A stretch of 64,000 bases of DNA from Istiophorus platypterus (taxonomy: Eukaryota > Chordata > Actinopteri > Istiophoriformes > Istiophoridae), in assembly GCA_016859345.1 (NCBI GenBank), contig CM029118.1, positions 27,710,001 through 27,774,000 of the forward strand. The letters are read 5' to 3'. A model generated the notes under the pieces. That model saw only the letters and a program-made list of their open reading frames with translations, made no database searches and had not been told where the DNA came from. The translations under genes and the position numbers were made by a program. Within the stretch, counting starts at the first letter, position 1. Each line of letters opens with the position of its first letter. Shown in pieces: positions 28,301 through 39,600 of the stretch.

Positions 28301-28678
28301 GCTCACCAATAAGCTGGGTGGCTTAGGCAGACATGAAACAAGAGTCCTTCCACAGCTTCTGTAGACCAGCTTGCTGTCCATGGAGAATGGAGTATGATGT
28401 CCGCTCAAGCTTCAGAGAACCCAACAATATCCATTAATTCCTTTCATTGGGCAACTACCAGCAAACCCAAGGTTTTTCTGCTACTGGCAGTCACAGCAAA
28501 TGACTAACACCCAAAATACTGCTAGACACTCCACAACGGAATCTAAGATACACTCCACAAGAATCATAGATCTCCTAATAAAGACATTGTTTGGCTCAAC
28601 AATTACAATGCGCTTGACGTAGTGGATGACAACTGCTATACCTCACTCTAAGAAGAATACAAAAAGGTGGCCTCCCTT

Positions 28679-28808
28679 TTTATTAACTGTTTTTTTTTTC
28701 TTTTTAAACACCTGTTTCTAAAAGCCAGCAAACCCTCTAGCATTAAATACACAAGTATGTGGACAGAAAAAAAATCTGAAAGGTCTTTTTTTTATAACAA
28801 ACCAAAGG
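28679..28808 (-). other. cdh8: start of cdh8 3' UTR, extent unknown
   Basis: The sequence after the cdh8 stop is non-coding on the minus strand. The first minus-strand AATAAA hexamer is at 28684-28679, only about 125 bp past the stop. Further AATAAA hexamers occur at 28297-28292 and 27466-27461. Type II cadherin mRNAs commonly have long 3' UTRs, so one of the distal sites, or several, may be used. The true end cannot be decided from sequence alone. Confidence 0.4.
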
Positions 28809-29302
28809 TCAGGTCTCGCGGTCGCTCTCGCCCACAGAGTAGAGCTCCCCAAGTCTTCTGAAGCGCGGGCCCCACTCTCTGAGATAATCATAGTTCTGGT
28901 CTGAGTCTGATGATGCCGTTTCCAGTGAGCTGAGGGAGCCAGCAATGGATCCACGGCCCTCATATCCATAGATCTGTATGGAGTCATAAGGGGGTGCTGT
29001 GGGATCATTGTCTGCCTCATGGAGCCGTACATTGATGAATTCGTCCACGTCCACGCCATTGGGGCCCGAGTGCTGGCCCGCCCGTGGCATAAACTGCAGG
29101 TCGGGCTTGATGTCCTTGCGCGGTAAGTAACCGTTGATGCCATCTGGATTCTGCAGTGTGGCAATGTCAAATGCCTCCGTGTCCTCCTCGCCACCTCCTT
29201 CGTCATCATAACGGATAATATTTTCTCTGACATCCTCGTCATCCTTGATAATCAAAGGCTCATTCTTGTGTCTCCTCAGGGTAACAAATAGTACTACTAT
29301 TA
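28809..29302 (-). CDS. cdh8: cdh8 exon 12 (end of membrane helix, cytoplasmic tail, stop)
   Basis: This terminal coding exon has 494 nt including the TGA at 28811-28809, and follows a tttctttctgatag acceptor. It encodes 163 complete residues. First comes VIVVLFVTLRRHKNEPLI, the end of the helix and its basic stop-transfer. Next is the p120-catenin-binding juxtamembrane region with DEGGGEEDTEAFDIATLQNP. Then come DINVRLHEADNDPTAPPYDS-like residues and the beta-catenin-binding region with QIYGYEGRGSIAGSLSSLE and SSDSDQNYDYL. The protein ends RRLGELYSVGESDRET. This tail is the best discriminator of the paralog: cadherin-11 and cadherin-7 tails end LADLYG..., cadherin-6 and -10 end LADMYGG.... 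Full tail length is preserved, with no frameshift or premature stop. Confidence 0.95.
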
Positions 29303-29500
29303 CTATCAGAAAGAAAGCAAGAATGGAAGGAAGACAGAAAGAAAGAAAAAAGACAGAAAGAAGAAGTCTAGGTCAAGCTTTGGCATGTGGATTTTCTGTC
29401 AGTATATCATTCATCAAAATCAGATTATGCAAGTTTTCATCTACATCTATTAAACCTCTTCATGAAAATACATACATAAAAAACACAAAAAATACCTCAC

Positions 29501-29752
29501 CTAACAGCAGTATAATGCAGGCGAGGATGGCAATGAGAGCTCCCATACTAAGGCCGATGGGCAAGACGTATGCTTCCACGTTGCAGGACTGGACAATGCC
29601 GTCCTTGCTGCATCCACAGACACGGATGGTCAGGGTGTTGGTGCTGCTCATTGGTGGACTCCCATTGTCTGTCACAATGATTGGCAGGAAGTACATCTCC
29701 TGTTTCTGTCGTCGGAAGGTATCATGCTTGGCTAGGACACTGATTGAATTGT
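29501..29752 (-). CDS. cdh8: cdh8 exon 11 (end of EC5 and most of membrane helix)
   Basis: This 252-nt exon follows a tctctctctgacag acceptor and ends at CTGTTAG|gtgagg in phase 1. It encodes DNSISVLAKHDTFRRQKQEM, the EC5 strand LPIIVTDNGSPPMSSTNTLT, then the cysteine-rich end RVCGCSKDGIVQSCNVEAY. The membrane helix follows, beginning PIGLSMGALIAILACIILLL. The conserved cysteines at the end of EC5 and the GLS-GALIAIL helix are family signatures. The helix is completed by exon 12 (VIVVLFV). Intron 11, just downstream, is only 198 bp. Confidence 0.95.
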
Positions 29753-31389
29753 CTGTCAGAGAGAGGTAAAACCAGAGATGAATTTTTGCCAAGATGTCTG
29801 AAAAACCCATTATTATTCATGATGGCTACTTCCATTATTAAATTGTGTGAAGATCAGTGCGGCATGAGGGTAAACTAATTTCACATCAATCGTCACCAGG
29901 CTTTTTAGCATTCTCATGTTCCATGCTGTAGATGGTTTTCAGCCACCTAACTTTTGCTCAACAGTCCAATTTGGGAATTCTGAAAGAAGGCAAGCGCAAG
30001 TTTGCTTTGCCCTTTGAAAGCTGAAGAAATGAAGGGACCACGGCAGGCGACACTGACTTAGAAGATGGCACATGTCGACCCAGAAAGGTGCCAGCTGCTC
30101 TTTGATGACACTTCTGTGAAGCTGTCTGCTCATTAGCTGACTCTCCTTACCCCGCTCACATTATCAAACACTCACATTCCCATAAGAATCTACTCCTGCT
30201 GATCTTATGGAAAATGTACAAGATTTCTGATAGTCTAACCTTTGCCTCTCTTCTAAGGGTGCACTGACAAGAAGGGGAAAATAGTTCAGGTGATATACGC
30301 TATAGAGAGACAGGCCACGTTGAAACATTTCCGTTGACAGAGCAAACTTAATCAAAAGATGGAATGCTTCATGATAGAATTATCTGTTTTGCACAATCTG
30401 TAATTGATTTGAACATATGCTCAGATTTATTTTCTTACGAGTGCTGCCACAAAGTGGTACGCTCTGCTTTGTGAGCACCGACATGTCTTATTTCATTTGG
30501 ATCACTCAGCAGTGCATAGCAAGTGTGCAAGTATCTACTGTAGTAAAGCATCAGGGCTTGTCCTCATATACAGGTCATTTTCATTTTCTTGGCAACTCTT
30601 GATGGTAAAAATAGAATTAAACATTTCCTGCTACTCAAAGTGAAAACAGCTATAGATAACCTTGAAAAAAAGATTGAACTCTAGGAGTTACAGGGAGGAT
30701 TTTTAGTACCTTTTATATACACATTATCACTGTTTCATCTAGTGACTGATGGATTTTGATGAGAACACTATTTACATTGAAATATTAATTGTCACCGTAA
30801 GAAAAACAAAGTCTCATTTGAATAAAATGTTTGCTATTAATAACTTAATATGTGGGAGGCTCCAACTGACAGTAGTGACAACAGAATTGACACTAACAGT
30901 CTGACAACTTTCTGAACTTCTGAAGTCATATAAGATTATGTGAGCAAATATATATTGTGCGTTCATGAATGCTAAACCAGCGAGACTGTTTTTAGTCATA
31001 CATTACAAAAGGAATGGAGAAGGCAAAATAATTAATGTTCGTCAGTCTAATTTTTCCAGACAGACAGACAGACTCCCTGTTGTTAAGGTGACAGTTTTTA
31101 GCAATTCTCTCCTACCAGTGCATGAATACTCCAACCACTTACTACATTTAGTGTGCCTAATTTCTTTATACTACTGATTGTATGAATGTGTTTATATGTG
31201 CAGCTTTACTGTGCATGATTAATATAAAAGTGGTTAAGTATTCCACATGCAGTCATACAAAATAAACACAAACGTGTAATAAAGTGATCTCATATGTGCT
31301 AATATATAATGCATTCAAACTACTAAAGAGTATATGTTAATAACGTAACATGTATTCAAAGAGCAGTTCAAAGTCCAGCTGAAATTATT

Positions 31390-31438
<49 letters not shown>

Positions 31439-32919
31439 TTTTCAATGTATTTATTCAGTTTTTAGCAGTATGGTGTCAGTACCTTGTCTCAATTACTGAC
31501 AATGGATTGCTTTGCTCGGTTGCAGCCAGGTCATCTGAATGCAGGCTTTTCAGAGTGCTCAGTATTTTGTATTTTAGTATAAAGCTGGTGAGAACCTTAG
31601 CCATTTTCCCTGACCGTGGGGAACCCTAACCTCTTCACTGTGCAATCTTTACAGTTAGACTCATCATTGCAAACAAAAGCAGCACACAGAGGCTCTTCAA
31701 TGCAGTGTCTCACGCTGCTGCAGACTCAGATAGAAATAGTTACTGAAGTGCTGGGGGGAAATGATGTGATGTGCTTCTTTTCTCTGTTTTGAATTAGCAA
31801 TATCTTAGACTACTGGTTGGTGTGGTATGTTAATATATAGAGCTGAACAACACCACATATTTACTTTGGTTTCAGGCTAGTGAGGAAAAATGCAGGCTTT
31901 TGCTGCATGTACTAACACAGAGCTGTGCTATACCAGTGAACCATTTACAGTGTTTTTTTTTTTTTTTTTCTGTTACATCATCTTAAGAAACTATAAAATC
32001 TCCCATTTACAAAAGAGAAGGGTCAGGGGCCTACATTAATTTTGATGTTGATTCAAAATACATTAAGGTTCTTGAACCCTTAAGTATTATGCATCATATT
32101 CTTGACTGTTAAACAGCTCTTCCTTTTTGAATTCCAACTCTCTGACAAGGTTTTTGCACATATTTGAAAGGAAAATATGTTTTTTCCTTCTTTTAATTAT
32201 TGCCTAATGTGTCAGAATGGGTGACTATACTTAGCCAAGGCTATTTTTGCATTGCACATTATTATCAGACTGGTATTTCATCTCCTCCTGCCTGCTAATA
32301 TATCCGTTTCAAAAGTAAGTTTTTATTTTTCTCAAAAGATGGATAGACCATTTGATGACCTGATTTTCTTGGACCTCTCTCCATCAGAGAGAGGCTGCAT
32401 TAAGTTAGCCTGCAGGCTCTGCGTCAAACAGAAGGCTAGTACCATATGAAGAATTTTTGCCTCCAGCTGAAAACATTACGCAACGTCATCAAGAACACAG
32501 CCTGTTTAGTGCCCGGTGTAGAGGGGATTGCAGGGAAAGTGAAACAGAATAAAGGCAAGAGAAAAATGTCAAATAAACTAATCAGATGTTTTAGAAAATA
32601 AATTTAGTACCATCTGTGTCCCTGCAACAGCTCCTAGGAAGTCATCCTACATTGAGCTGCAAGACTACCAGGAAAAGCCATTTGGATCACAATCATTTAG
32701 TTTCCCTCAAAACGCACTGGGGAGTAAAAAGAAGCTTGTGTCCAGACAATTTCACATCTGCTAATTGTGAGCTACACTGATCCGCCAGATTTCATCTCTA
32801 GTACGGCTAACATGCCGCGGGTTAGAGATTAGACTGGAAAGCCATTGGAAAAATTTACAGAAACTTCAGTCATTCTGCCACAAAATAGTTACTTCTCTGT
32901 GTTGTCATTTGTCTCCCAC
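29753..32919 (-). other. cdh8 intron 10
   Basis: This intron of about 3.2 kb contains a TA dinucleotide repeat (31393-31436) and a T17 run (31953-31969). A balanced-composition block at about 32620-32860 might be conserved. No coding sequence is recognised. Confidence 0.75.
31393..31436. repeat. (TA)n microsatellite
   Basis: A pure AT dinucleotide run in cdh8 intron 10. Confidence 0.95.
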
Positions 32920-33037
32920 CTTGGTTGTTTTTGATGGTAAAATTGGGATTGTTGAGCATCTCTGGGACTAGACGATAGTCAAAGTAGTGGCCCTGGATTG
33001 GGTCATCTTTGTCCACTGCGCTGACAGTCTGGATCAC
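32920..33037 (-). CDS. cdh8: cdh8 exon 10 (EC5)
   Basis: This 118-nt exon starts in phase 0 after gttttcaacacag. It encodes VIQTVSAVDKDDPIQGHYFD, then YRLVPEMLNNPNFTIKNNQ, ending in one base of a split Asp codon at CCAAG|gtggga. The segment matches cadherin-8 EC5 as I remember it, including VDKDDP and NNPNFTIK; NFT is a glycosylation sequon. The donor gtggga departs from the gtaagt consensus. Intron 10 downstream is about 3.2 kb. Confidence 0.92.
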
Positions 33038-33761
33038 CTGTGTTGAAAACAGAGAGACAAGAATATATACAGAGGAGGGCTCAAAGCCATTAGAGGAGGC
33101 AGGCCATTCATTACTCTGTTTTAGCCACGAGATTGCTTCAGTGTAATACTGCCTGGATCATACCTGATGAAATATATGCTCTATTCATTCCTGGAGTTTG
33201 GGATTATTATCAATGAGGTCCTGTCTAGTGTGGCACACTTTCAGGCTCCTGGCTCTATCTGTTAATCTGTCACCATAGGTCTTATCGTGCTGTATGTCTT
33301 TATGATTGATTGGAATTTAGAATTCTGGCCCTGTGGGACAGTTTCCCCTTTTTCAGCGTCCTTTTTTTCTCACCCTTCCAGTAAGGCTCCCTATTGTACG
33401 CACACAGGTCCCCTGAATGAGGTCGATTGATGAGAAGGAGAATGCTAAGTACTTGTACAGGATGTTTGGCTGGGGGAAGTATTATGCCATCTGGAGGAGG
33501 ACATGAAAGACAGTCTTGAATTATGATCCACTCTGATCAATCGTGACTGCTCTCATTTCCCCTTTGCTCCATGTGCACTGTGTCAAGGGAGGACTGTTGC
33601 AGGGAAAACGGACCATACTCCCACCTCTGTAGTTTCCCAGTGAAATAAATAGGCTGTAATTCACTGTGGCCAATCATTATAAGGGAGGAGAGCAAGAAAG
33701 GGAGAGAAAGAAAGAAAGTGATAGATGGCTGTTTTGATGAATGAGCCACCTCTTTCCTTAC

Positions 33762-33883
33762 CTGTCCAGGTTTTCCATTTTCACACAGAAAGGCCTCATA
33801 TTCGGTCGCAAATTCAGGGGCATTGTCGTTTATGTCCATTACTTTAATGGCCACAATTGCCCTTGATATCTGACTGTGATTTC
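33762..33883 (-). CDS. cdh8: cdh8 exon 9 (end of EC4, start of EC5)
   Basis: This 122-nt exon starts in phase 1 and ends in phase 0 at GGACAG|gtaagg. It encodes NHSQISRAIVAIKVMDINDN, APEF (the EC4/EC5 calcium linker), then ATEYEAFLCENGKPGQ. The acceptor is unusual: the bases before its AG are the end of a TATC microsatellite (ctatctattag), so the ordinary polypyrimidine tract is replaced by repeat. NHS is an N-glycosylation sequon. If the donor were skipped, the frame would stay open for 74 more codons into intron 9. Confidence 0.92.
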
Positions 33884-33928
33884 CTAATAGATAGACAGAT
33901 AGATAGATAGACAGATAGACAGATAGAC

Positions 33929-34003
<75 letters not shown>

Positions 34004-36560
34004 GATAAATAGATAGATAGATAAATAGATATCGAAAGTCAAAACAAGGGAGAGAAAAAAAGACAAAAGATGAAAAGACAATGAGCAAAATATAAAACTG
34101 GGAGAGAAAAAAAATATTACTCATGAAATCCCAGGTAAATTATGTGACCTAGTTTTAATTTCCTTTATTTTCCATCTTTATTTCTCCCTTCATTTCCTTG
34201 GCTGATGGGAGGACAGATGATAAGCCACATCAATCTACATTTCAGCTGGTATCAGTGATGCAAAACAGGACTCTAGGCAACAGAAAAGAAAAAAAAATCC
34301 AATTCAAAGTGCTTTTGAAAATCCCCTGTACACTGTAATGTTTAAAACATGAGGGTTAAAATATGCATGTTAATGAGTCATTTGTAACTTAAGTCTAAAA
34401 AGACAATAAAAGGCAATTTAATTAGATTAGATTTTGATTCAAATATTCATTGCTAGTAATTGACAGTCCCCTTCGAGAGTCCATAAAACTTTTGTATTTA
34501 TTAATCAGTGGTGAAAATGCCGACTTTTAAAGCAATTATCTATTAATGTGGTCCCATTAAGGCCAAGTCACTGTGGTTATGTTTTATTTTTTATTCTATT
34601 GATTCATATTTATTTGGGGCCATGCAGCCATTTCACAGGAGGAATGATTACTAGTGAATGACGGTATGTGCGTTGTCTTTCTTTTTTCTCTTTTTCTTTC
34701 TTTTTCTCATGGCAGTAGCAAGTTAAGAATTTAAGGATTTTTTTTTTAAATCAAGAAGTTATTTACATCATATTGATTTAGACAGTGTCAACTTGCTGAT
34801 TTAAAACTGGTTTTAAAGTGATATTATGTAACTTCTGCTTAACAGTGGCCATTGTGTTAAAGGACATTGTCATGTTTATCAGTGATACCCTAAAATGGAG
34901 TGAAGTTACTCATAAATGTCATCTTAAGTTTGCTAACATTAGCTACCATAAACTACAGGATGTACAAGACAACGTGAAATTTTGGAAGCAAAAATCCTGA
35001 GTGTTAATTAAATGAGATAGACTGACTTTTATCATTTCTGAGTTTAACTTGTCATTTGTGTTGTTTAACCTTTTACATGTTACGGTTTAACATTAACTGT
35101 TATTATGAAACAGAACAATTGCCATAGAAGAGAAAGTAAATATAATTTTCCTTGCATTAAAATGTCACAGGTTTAAAATGTATTAGTTGTTTTTTTTTTG
35201 TTTTTTTTTAACAAAAACAACACGTGGAGCAGTGGACAAGAAAAATACATAAATTCAAGCCTACAGCTGATCAGGAGACCAGTTGAAAAAGAGGTAAGCA
35301 TTGAGGAAAGTGGAAAATGGACAGTCTGATAGACAACATGGATGGATTAGGGCAGAGGCAGAGCTGGAGACAGAGCCCCCCTCTTGCAAAAGTGACTTTC
35401 CCTCAGCAGCAGACAGGGAATAGAATCTGATTAGTCAGATGTCAACTGGTGCGAGGCGGCAGAACGCGCCTGGGTGGCAAATGGCATCAGGATAGAACTG
35501 GGAACACATCTATTCCTTTTCACGCCAGAGAAGACACTGGCTTCCACTCCCCATCCGTGAAGAATAGCAAAACTGCCATATTTATGTTGGTAAATTCCTA
35601 TTAGGTGTTCTCAGAGATGCCACTATCTCCAGCCACAGTTACGTTGCCAAGAGGCATGAAAACGCCCTTTAAATGTATGGGTGCAAGACATGACAAGGCA
35701 ACCAGCTTATCAAATGAGACACATTCAATTCCTCCAACAGGCTGCTACAGTGGTGGGATTTGTCTGTATGGCACAGCCAAAACATTATGACAGTGTTTGG
35801 GCTTTCATTTATTCTGACAATTAATGTGTGTTTCCTTTGATTAAAGAAAGAAAGGGACAGATTGAGGATGAGACAGAGAGAAGGAGAGATAGAGCAGAAG
35901 AGGACAAGAAAAAAAAGTTACAAGCTGTGTAAATTTCTATTCCAATAGCCTTAAGGGGTACATTAAGCTTTATCACAACATACAGCCCCCCTGAAACAAT
36001 CTGTATGCAAATAAAGCCTTACATATGGTTTGAGCTGTTTGTAGCTCTGCCGGCAAGATTTTCTACGTAGTCAGTGAGTTTTGTGGTTCACAGATGTTCT
36101 TTAATCTGTAATGGATGCTGGCATTGGAGCAATCCACTCTGGAGCATGTCTTTAAAACAGTTTATTTGATACATCTTAATGTTCTTGCACTTCCACAAAT
36201 TGACTACTGAGCTGTTTAATTCAATCAAAACTCAGCAAATTAATATATTTAATGCCTCTGTGGATTCAAATGCTAATTGTTTGTGCCATATTCTCGATGC
36301 GATCAAAAGGGCTGGTTTACAAAGCACTATACTGTTGAACAGAGCGTTGTGTGCAGTAGGTCAGGGATTCCTTTGATTGAGACAAAACACAAAGTCCCTC
36401 AGAGGAAGAGGGTAATGTACGTGTCCTCCTGCGGTTCTCAATTTTTAAAACCTGTGCGGCAATGAATGTCCTACAGTATGCTGATTTTTAAAATAGGACA
36501 TTACAATTCATGAGGACTGATGTGCAAAGCAGGGAACGGAGTCAGTCAGAGGTTACTTAC
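33884..36560 (-). other. cdh8 intron 8
   Basis: This intron of about 2.7 kb has its 3' end occupied by a GATA/TATC microsatellite that reaches the splice acceptor of exon 9. A run of T broken by G lies near 35190-35211. Nothing else is recognised. Confidence 0.75.
33885..34031. repeat. GATA/TATC tetranucleotide microsatellite abutting exon 9
   Basis: This array of about 145 bp is gata/gaca on the plus strand, hence tatc/tgtc on the coding strand. It is pure in the middle with interruptions at both ends. It runs to within a few bases of the exon 9 acceptor, so it makes up the presumed branch and pyrimidine region. Confidence 0.95.
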
Positions 36561-36697
36561 TGACTTCTGTGGCGGTTACTGTGATGTTGTGCCACATGTC
36601 TGTCTCTCTGTCCAGTGGTTTAGCGAGTGTGATCTTTCCATCATCTACATTGATGTTGAACTGCCTCTCCAGGTCTGTGTGCCGATCAATGAAGTAT
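36561..36697 (-). CDS. cdh8: cdh8 exon 8 (EC4)
   Basis: This 137-nt exon starts after a gatgtctttgcag acceptor and ends at AAGTCA|gtaagt. It encodes YFIDRHTDLERQFNINVDDG, then KITLAKPLDRE and a WHNITVTATEV strand. The DRHTDLERQFNIN block and the LDRE calcium motif place it in EC4, and this block is one of the strongest arguments for cadherin-8 as I remember that protein. WHNIT contains an N-glycosylation sequon. The exon joins exon 7 by a split Arg codon and exon 9 by another Arg codon (A plus GA). Confidence 0.93.
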
Positions 36698-39600
36698 CTG
36701 CAAAGACATCCAATCATCAGAAATTTTAGCCAAAACTCTTTAGCCACAGCTCCGCTGAACCATCTTTAACCGTCCTTTGGGTGTTGTGGCTAACAGGACC
36801 CTATTCATCAAGAGAAACCTGTAGATTAATGCACAAGAGAGTCTGAAATCAATAATTATCATCTGAAGAATAATCACAGGCTTCGCATGAGAAGTAGGGG
36901 GCATTAAAGCCTGATAACATCCAAGAAGCCCTCCCCCGATTGTGGCAACGGCCCCTTCCTGCAAAAGAGACCATTAGTACATGTTATGTCAGGGTAAAGG
37001 ATGGGGTGTTGTTAACCCTGTTTGGGCTCTGTTGACACTCAATGGCTCCCAGAGGTTTTGCATAATGAGTTAGGACAGCATTGTGTCAAACAGGAGCTCT
37101 AACATCAGAGGGGGGTGAGAGCAGATAATGGCTATAATGCCAATGGACCATTGCTTGGTCTGTGAGGTGTGACCTTCACTAGTCTTAGTAAAATGATTTT
37201 GTTTTCTTTGCAGCATGTAGGGTCTTGAAAATAAAAGTAGAATAAGACTCAGTAGGGGGTATGCCTATTGATACAAATGTTGAAAAATGCCCTATCTCTC
37301 AATGTAGAGGAAAGTGAAAAAACACATCGGCACCAAAATTTAATGGGTTCATCCCTGGCCTATGCCCCATCCCTCCACCATGTTTGGTCCAATTCGGTTT
37401 TGTACTTTTTTGCATAATCCTGCTGACAAATGAATAAACAAACCAACATACAAACAGACACGGGTGAAAACATAACCTACTTGGCAGAAGGTACATTTAA
37501 AAGACTATCCTTTTCCTGATTCTATATCTTTGTGACCCTGCCTGTGACACACTGACTTTTTGAAACTTGTACAGTTTTAAAAATACAGTGGCAGGACATG
37601 AAACTCTCCAGAAAAAAATTCCAGCAGCGGGCATGAAATTGGAATGCACATAAAAGAGAATATTCCGATGCCACTTGAAGCTGTGAAATCGCTCTTTCAT
37701 GTTGCAACACGCACAGCGCCAATTCTTAGAACAAGCCCACACAAAACTGGCTAAAAAAGGATCTGCCATTATGGGTCATCTTTGGTTTCACACATTTCAT
37801 TAGATATTATGTGTGACTGTCATAAACATCCTACTCACCCAAAACACAAGGCTGCAGTGATTTACGTGAGCTAATTACACCGTGTACCGCACAAGTGTTT
37901 CCATACCTCCAGGACAAACTGTCCCTGTTCCTTTCGCTCTCTATCTCTCTGGCTCACTCTCTCATCCTCCCTCACAATCTCTTCCCCCTCTTACTCACTA
38001 ACAAAAAGTTTTTTTTTTTCTTTTCCATCCAGCTGGGTCCCAAGCTCTTCCTAATCCAATCCCCCTATCCAATTTTTTTTTTTTTTTCAGACCCTCTTCC
38101 CCACACAGACAACCCTCAGCCACCAGGCACCCTGCTCGCCCTGTCTCCCTTCCTTCCTAACCCTGGGTCTCATACCATCTCGCAGTGGAGCTGCTCATCC
38201 CTATCACTGCAGACCTGTTGGCAGGAACCCTGCAGTATTTATATGAGAGAAAGGAGAGAGAGGGAGGATGGATGGGATACAGAGAGAAGAAAAGAAAAAT
38301 AGAGAAAGAGCACCAGGTAAAGACAAAGACAAAGTCACAACAAAAACAACAACAACAACAATTTATATAAAGGAGAGTGCTGCTTATACATGAATGTTAA
38401 GGAATGAAATAAATAAACCACTGGCCCAGATTCCAATTGTTGGGGAGATGTACCGAGCCGTGACATTTCCATTTTTGAGATGAAATGGTGTAAAATCCTC
38501 TAGACGCCGGGCCGGGAGAGGTCCATGTGGACTCTCCTCCCCTCCCCCCATCTCTTTCTCTCTTGCCCTGCAGACGCAGAGCACTTTCAAGACAGGCAGA
38601 CAGCAGCAAACCACCTGGGAGCAGCCTCTTTCCTGCAGACTGAGTGGATCCCAGTCAAACTCTGACAGCCTCACGTGGAAGCGAGGAGACAGACCCTGAA
38701 ATGTTCTGCCACCTGTCACTCAAACTGACAACGTGATGCGAAAAGAATTAAAAGCAAATAAAAAATGATATCTGGCATTATACGTGCATGGTTTTCCTGA
38801 GTGTGATGTGAGGACATGTGCATATGCAAACGTAGTCTGTGAGTGTGTATCGTCTCGTTTCAACTTTGCTTTCCTTCTCATGATCTTTGACTGCATTGGA
38901 CCAACCTCAGTATAACAGTTAAACATCATGTAGAGGGTTGTTGTGCCGAATATTTCCCAGCCAAGGAGCTCTCAACCGACAAAACACACATCCAGAAGAA
39001 CTCTGCTTCAAAATAAAACAAACTTACTGTAATATGCTAACCAAAATGCATCACTGTGAGAAAAGCTGTTCTGTGAATAAAAAAAGACAAGTATACTGTG
39101 AGCTGTAATCAATGAGACCATTATTCTTCTGATTATTGTCTTATTATTCTGATCCATTTATAGTTTTGCATTGATATGGCATCTGTGATCTACATTAGTC
39201 ATAGATCACCTGTCAATCAAACAGTATGACGAACATATTTTCTGTTTGAGTTTCTGCAGCAATATTTTGTCTCTTAAGCCACAGTGGCTATAACTGTTCA
39301 TGCACAACCTGGGGATTTTTTTATCACCACATAATAGTTATGATAGAATTTTCCCTATGAAAGACCTATATGACATACGGCAGAAAGTTTAAAACTGTTC
39401 CATAACTAAATGTACAACAATAACTTACTGACTTTGTGCTAAATTACTCGTTAAGACATACTAACAACACTTACTTATAATGATGGAATGGTCTTTAATC
39501 TTAAATTGAATGCTTAAATGTTGAGGAAGAATATTAAATTCGGTTTTGACTGGTCTTATAGGGGCACATAATGAACCAAGCTGAACCATAACAACACAGT

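Larger units (their letters stand above)
17977..28678. other. intergenic sequence and possible distal cdh8 3' UTR
   Basis: There is no recognisable coding gene. The longest open frame, about 131 codons on the plus strand at 19462-19857, has no familiar domain. The part nearest cdh8 may be 3' UTR, with minus-strand AATAAA at 28297-28292 and 27466-27461. Blocks around 22200-22450 and 24770-25110 have the look of conserved non-coding elements. Confidence 0.5.

Noticed and set aside
28718..29242. 174-codon minus-strand frame overlapping the cdh8 terminal exon
   Set aside because: It is an alternative frame of the cdh8 cytoplasmic-tail exon. The tail frame itself is conserved and ends correctly.
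29245..29769. 174-codon plus-strand frame opposite cdh8 exons 11 and 12
   Set aside because: It is antisense to confirmed coding exons and intron 11, with no domain of its own.
33884..34081. Long Tyr/Leu/Ser/Ile-repeat open frames on the minus strand
   Set aside because: They are translations of the GATA/TATC microsatellite.
38384..38719. 111-codon minus-strand frame in cdh8 intron 7
   Set aside because: It shows no cadherin similarity and no domain. The following upstream sequence gives no exon structure.
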